DNA from: JAPOXR01 sp963662395 | GTDB taxonomy: Bacteria; Pseudomonadota; Alphaproteobacteria; Rhodobacterales; Rhodobacteraceae | Length of the DNA stretch: 64,000 bases | Reading direction: 5' to 3' | Assembly: GCA_963662395.1 (NCBI GenBank) | Contig: OY759511.1 | Span: 3,472,001-3,536,000 of the forward strand | Part shown: positions 63,764 to 64,000 of the stretch, in pieces | Layout of the letters: each line of letters begins with the position of its first letter | Numbering within the stretch: the first letter of the stretch is position 1 | Notes under the pieces: model-generated | Database searches by the model: none | What the model was told of the DNA's origin: nothing | What the model saw: the letters and a program-made list of their open reading frames with translations, nothing else | Program-made: the position numbers and the translations under genes

Positions 63764-64000
63764 TCACCCCCCCTGATGCGCCACGCCGAGATAGGCATCG
63801 ACGACATCCCGGCTGCCCCGGACCACCTCCGGCGTGCCGTCGGCGATCCTGCGGCCGTAATCCATGACCACCACCCGGTCCGACAGATCCATGACCACGC
63901 CCATGTCGTGCTCGATCAGGGCGATGGTGGTGCCGAACTCGTCATTCACGTCGAGGATGAACCGGCTCATGTCCTCCTTTTCCTCGACATTCATGCCGGC
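63764..64000 (-). CDS. livG: ABC transporter ATP-binding protein LivG, C-terminal part
   Basis: Partial gene running off the window end. Visible C-terminus: DVNDEFGTTIALIEHDMGVV then MDLSDRVVVMDYGRRIADG (the H-loop His and LivG-type tail) and PEVVRGSRDVVDAYLG. It energises LivH/LivM. The stop lies 1 bp from the livH start. Confidence 0.88.
   Translation of the reverse strand, partial: AGMNVEEKEDMSRFILDVNDEFGTTIALIEHDMGVVMDLSDRVVVMDYGRRIADGTPEVVRGSRDVVDAYLGVAHQGG

Overview
The window is high-GC bacterial DNA from an alphaproteobacterium, probably a Rhodospirillales-like lineage. This rests on the alphaproteobacterial porin family, an LpcC-type LPS core mannosyltransferase, the heparinase II/III-purH-lspA-DUF3035 gene order, and the paired M16 peptidases. 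It mixes intact housekeeping and envelope genes with a very large load of nested, mostly decayed insertion sequences. Core genes are open while most transposase genes carry several frameshifts, so the damage looks biological rather than a sequencing artefact. No rRNA, tRNA or CRISPR array was seen.

Layout. 1-8.3 kb: an old IS21-type element (IS21-b) whose istB is cut into pieces by a serine-recombinase element, inserted in the Walker A codons, and by a second IS21-type element (IS21-a, 3006-6393, 8-bp target duplication) that carries a primase-like TOPRIM gene. 8.2-11.1 kb: a small regulator-like gene with two HTH-like repeats, then a DruA (DUF4338)/IS4 transposase element. 11.7-17.5 kb: a DUF3883 protein, dapB, an LPS glycosyltransferase, an IS630 relic and rfbA. 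17.8-24.6 kb: two paralogous porins in opposite orientation around an orphan formate dehydrogenase alpha subunit. 25-35.2 kb: an agmatinase-like enzyme, an alpha/beta hydrolase, rbfA-truB, a MaoC hydratase, heparinase-purH-lspA and a DUF3035 lipoprotein. 35.3-39.7 kb: abutting IS5-like, IS110 and IS701 elements. 40-46.6 kb: two GT25 glycosyltransferases with lower GC, manC and an M16 peptidase pair. 46.9-48.6 kb: a third porin. 48.7-53.1 kb: a defence-like stretch (DruA relic, small ORF plus ImmA/IrrE-type peptidase, AbiE toxin-antitoxin). 53.2-60.4 kb: an ISAs1 relic, a tyrosine recombinase remnant and a DruA-IS4 element split exactly by a 4.0-kb TniA/TniB-type transposon with a second TOPRIM gene. 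60.8-61.6 kb: a DUF433/DUF5615 pair and a truncated hsdR. 61.7-64 kb: a livG-livH-livM ABC transporter operon.

The strongest hunt results are these. Primase-like TOPRIM genes of one family ride on two unrelated transposons, each with a DDE transposase and an AAA+ ATPase. DruA/DUF4338 is fused in frame to an IS4 transposase, and the 762-residue reading frame is restored on paper by removing the inserted transposon and one 5-bp duplication. A serine-recombinase element sits precisely in the P-loop codons of istB. Three porins share near-identical ends and promoters but differ in the middle, and are placed so that recombination could invert or delete large segments.
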